DNA of 64,000 bases, taken from the NCBI GenBank assembly GCA_008933995.1, contig WARS01000026.1, positions 3,300,501 through 3,364,500 on the forward strand. Direction: 5' to 3'. Shown here piece by piece: positions 61,982-64,000 of this stretch (the stretch's first letter is position 1; every line of letters begins with the position of its first letter). Made by a program: the position numbers and the translations under genes. The notes under the pieces are model-generated. The model did no database searches, was not told the DNA's origin, and was given only the letters and a program-made list of their open reading frames with translations. The DNA comes from Datnioides undecimradiatus. Its lineage: Eukaryota; Chordata; Actinopteri; Lobotiformes; Datnioididae.

Positions 61982-63049
61982 AACACATATAAGATCTGCT
62001 TTATCTGCAGATTGTAAATGTAAAGTGTTGCTGGTAAAGTGGTAATGATATTGGTTAGTTGAAACCTACTTTAATTCATATATATGTGCATTAACTCTGA
62101 TGCTAGCCTATTACATATTTAATTAAAATGTGGTCTCTGGGGGAACACTCAATTCTACCCTCACTTAAGTCATTTAAAAGTAATTTAATTTTAGCCAACC
62201 AGTGGTTTTGCTAGTATTTCCCTTATACACACCAAGTTTAGGTCAACATGTTCATGCTTTGTGGCAGCCAGTTGGTTGTAAATCCTATGGCAACGTGTAT
62301 TGTCACTGATAATTGGATTATTGTAGCATAAGAACAAATGTGTCTGATTGAATGTGAACTTAGAACAAAGAGATAAGGAACTTATGCATGCCAAAAACTC
62401 ATGCAAACATTGGAGCATCATAGCATCGAACAAAGAAGCTAAATGTTGTGCAGTAACTAATCTATTCTAGTGGAAGAAGGTCATTTATTTAAGAATCTTT
62501 TTCCATTTTAAAATGTTGAGATGCAAGTAAAAAATGAAATTTATTCTTTGTCATGATGAAATACTTTCTACCTTTTATCTGACTATTAGTTCCTGATTCT
62601 CCTGCATAATTTTCCCTCAAGAGAAAAAACAGATACAGAAGCTGTGGCACATCCTGATAACTCTACTTCTCAAACAATGACAAGAAACTAAGTTGGAGAG
62701 TGATTACTGCCATATTTACACTCAGTCTAGTTTTTCAGTAGTTCACTCTTGAAAACCGGTCTGCTGTGTAACTGAAGTACTTTTTTCTCTCATTGTTTCA
62801 AATTGTTTCACACTCTTAGCAGTTAAGCCCTCCTGTAAGGAGTCTCTATCAACCTGTGTGGCATTTGTCAACTGCTAAACAGTCAATATGCTTTCTAAAC
62901 AGACCCAAAGATCCCAAAATAAGAATCTTTGTCTGCTGTTTTCTGTTTCTCTATCCTTTACTTTGCCATAATTAAGACTTTACACCCCTGTTTGACATGT
63001 AAGATGCCAACAGCCGAGGTGCTTGGTAACGGGACCGTACACAAACTCC
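61982..63049. other. Intergenic, no gene seen
   Basis: AT-rich; ORFs short and unrecognised. Confidence 0.4.
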
Positions 63050-63420
63050 TCTCTGTTTAAGCATCATGTCACTGAGCCGCTGCTGAATGTGTCTGTTAAC
63101 TGGGCTTTGTTTAATTGACGCTGAATTGCCGGGGCTAACGTGGTAAACAATTAGGGTGAAATTCTGTCGCATTAGCCACTGTGAAACAGCCCAAACAGAT
63201 TCCAATCTTAACTCCAAGAAGTGAGTCATAAGAGCCTAATCCTGTTGATGGAAACAGAATCCCACCCGTGTCAAAACGGCCCGCTGCCCCAGGTGCAGTC
63301 GCCACACAGGCCCTGGCTTGTCTCCCTTTATCACAGCTGATGAATTGAGAGGGCCCTCTTGGGCACACAGCCCAGGCTGTGGTTTGGCTAATTAGAGGCT
63401 CTGTTTTCTCATAAATATCT
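63050..63420. promoter_or_regulatory. Candidate non-coding regulatory block
   Basis: Repeat-free block with overlapping FOX and homeodomain sites (GTAAACA at 63143-63149 running into CAATTAG at 63148-63154), taattgacgc-like sequence, and the palindrome CTAATTAG at 63388-63395. Overlapping minus-strand ORFs are unrecognised. Enhancer role is inferred. Confidence 0.3.
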
Positions 63421-64000
63421 ATAGTGATGAAAATTAGGCAAATAAAGGCCGTAGTCACAGCCTGTGAAAGTGTGAGATACAAATTTCAGGGCAATATTAG
63501 GGTGAAGTGTATCTTTAAAAATGTAGAAATTTACCAAAATGTTTTTTAAGCTTAACCACAAATCAAGAATTTTATTGTGAAGAATTTGCAAAGTTCACTA
63601 TGTTTGTGGAAGTTAATTCACAAAACAGCGAGGAGTAAAAAAAAATTACATGTTTTTTTGTTCTTAAATAGCAGTGGGACACCATCATCATTAATCAACA
63701 CATTCAGCTGCAATTAAGACACATTAGGCATCTGTTAAGTACTGTTTAACAGCTGCTAATGAGATCAGGACTGATAGGTTATCTTGATATCTTTTAGTCA
63801 CTGACATTGTGACATTGTGGATGGTCCCGTAATCTCATTGTCCATAATAAGTCCTACTGATAGCTGTAAACAAAAGCTCAGGCTCTCCTCAGCCCTGAGG
63901 AAGCCCTGTCCTCTAATGATAGATTTCACATACAAGCAGAAAATAACACCTGGTTTTATCCTGGCATCTGTCATAATTTCAGATACCAAGCGTCTTTCAA
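63421..64000. other. Intergenic, no gene seen
   Basis: AT-rich DNA reaching the window end. No feature recognised. Confidence 0.4.

Noticed and set aside
1-64000. Search by eye for retroviral, LTR or Polinton-like fossils
   Set aside because: No matching long terminal repeats and no capsid, envelope, integrase or protease-like reading frames were noticed; the only RT-like sequences belong to LINEs.

Overview
The window looks like a mostly non-coding 64 kb piece of a teleost nuclear genome, probably from a spiny-rayed (percomorph) fish. The evidence is a compact intron-containing bHLH-Orange gene with GT-AG splice sites, a vertebrate-type promoter and polyadenylation signal, many CA/TG microsatellites, and decayed copies of repeat families common in fish (an L2/Rex1-like LINE, SINE/L2-type tails, hAT-like MITEs). 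I see no bacterial genes, CRISPR array, rRNA or convincing tRNA. I also see no retroviral, LTR or Polinton-like element.

Only one gene is certain: a four-exon hairy/Enhancer-of-split repressor at 13425-14701 (+). It encodes 290 aa ending in WRPW and fits the teleost her9 (hes4) subfamily. Its promoter carries three CCAAT boxes, a head-to-head pair of Su(H)/RBPJ sites with an exact 16-bp spacer, a class C hairy site and a TATA box. About 1 kb upstream (12186-12440) a second block packs a CACGTG hairy/E-box, another perfect Su(H) site, a class C hairy site, a Pbx/Meis-type motif and an octamer. The 5'UTR has two tiny uORFs, intron 3 ends in a tandem NAGNAG acceptor, and the 3'UTR has a miR-9 seed match. 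Together this describes a Notch-activated, self-repressing, post-transcriptionally limited repressor.

The rest reads as a gene desert, as often surrounds developmental regulators. CpG-rich patches follow her9 (15.4-17.7 kb). Several less AT-rich, motif-rich blocks look like candidate conserved elements (28.1, 30.8, 33.6, 34.7, 38.2, 63.1 kb), but conservation cannot be seen from one sequence. Two 19-bp identical strings at 15720 and 34861 link two of these blocks.

Mobile-element remains include a 686-bp hAT-like MITE with an 8-bp target duplication (8830-9515), two further decayed pieces of its family, a 5'-truncated LINE with a 173-codon RT C-terminal fragment (50631-51412), a degenerate antisense L2-type RT fragment (41920-42300), a LINE 3' tail whose simple repeat is (GATA)11, and several SINE/L2-type tails. 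Two places (45.65-46.02 kb and 61.2-61.9 kb) have promoter- or exon-like signals and could hold first exons of unrecognised transcripts; both are tentative.
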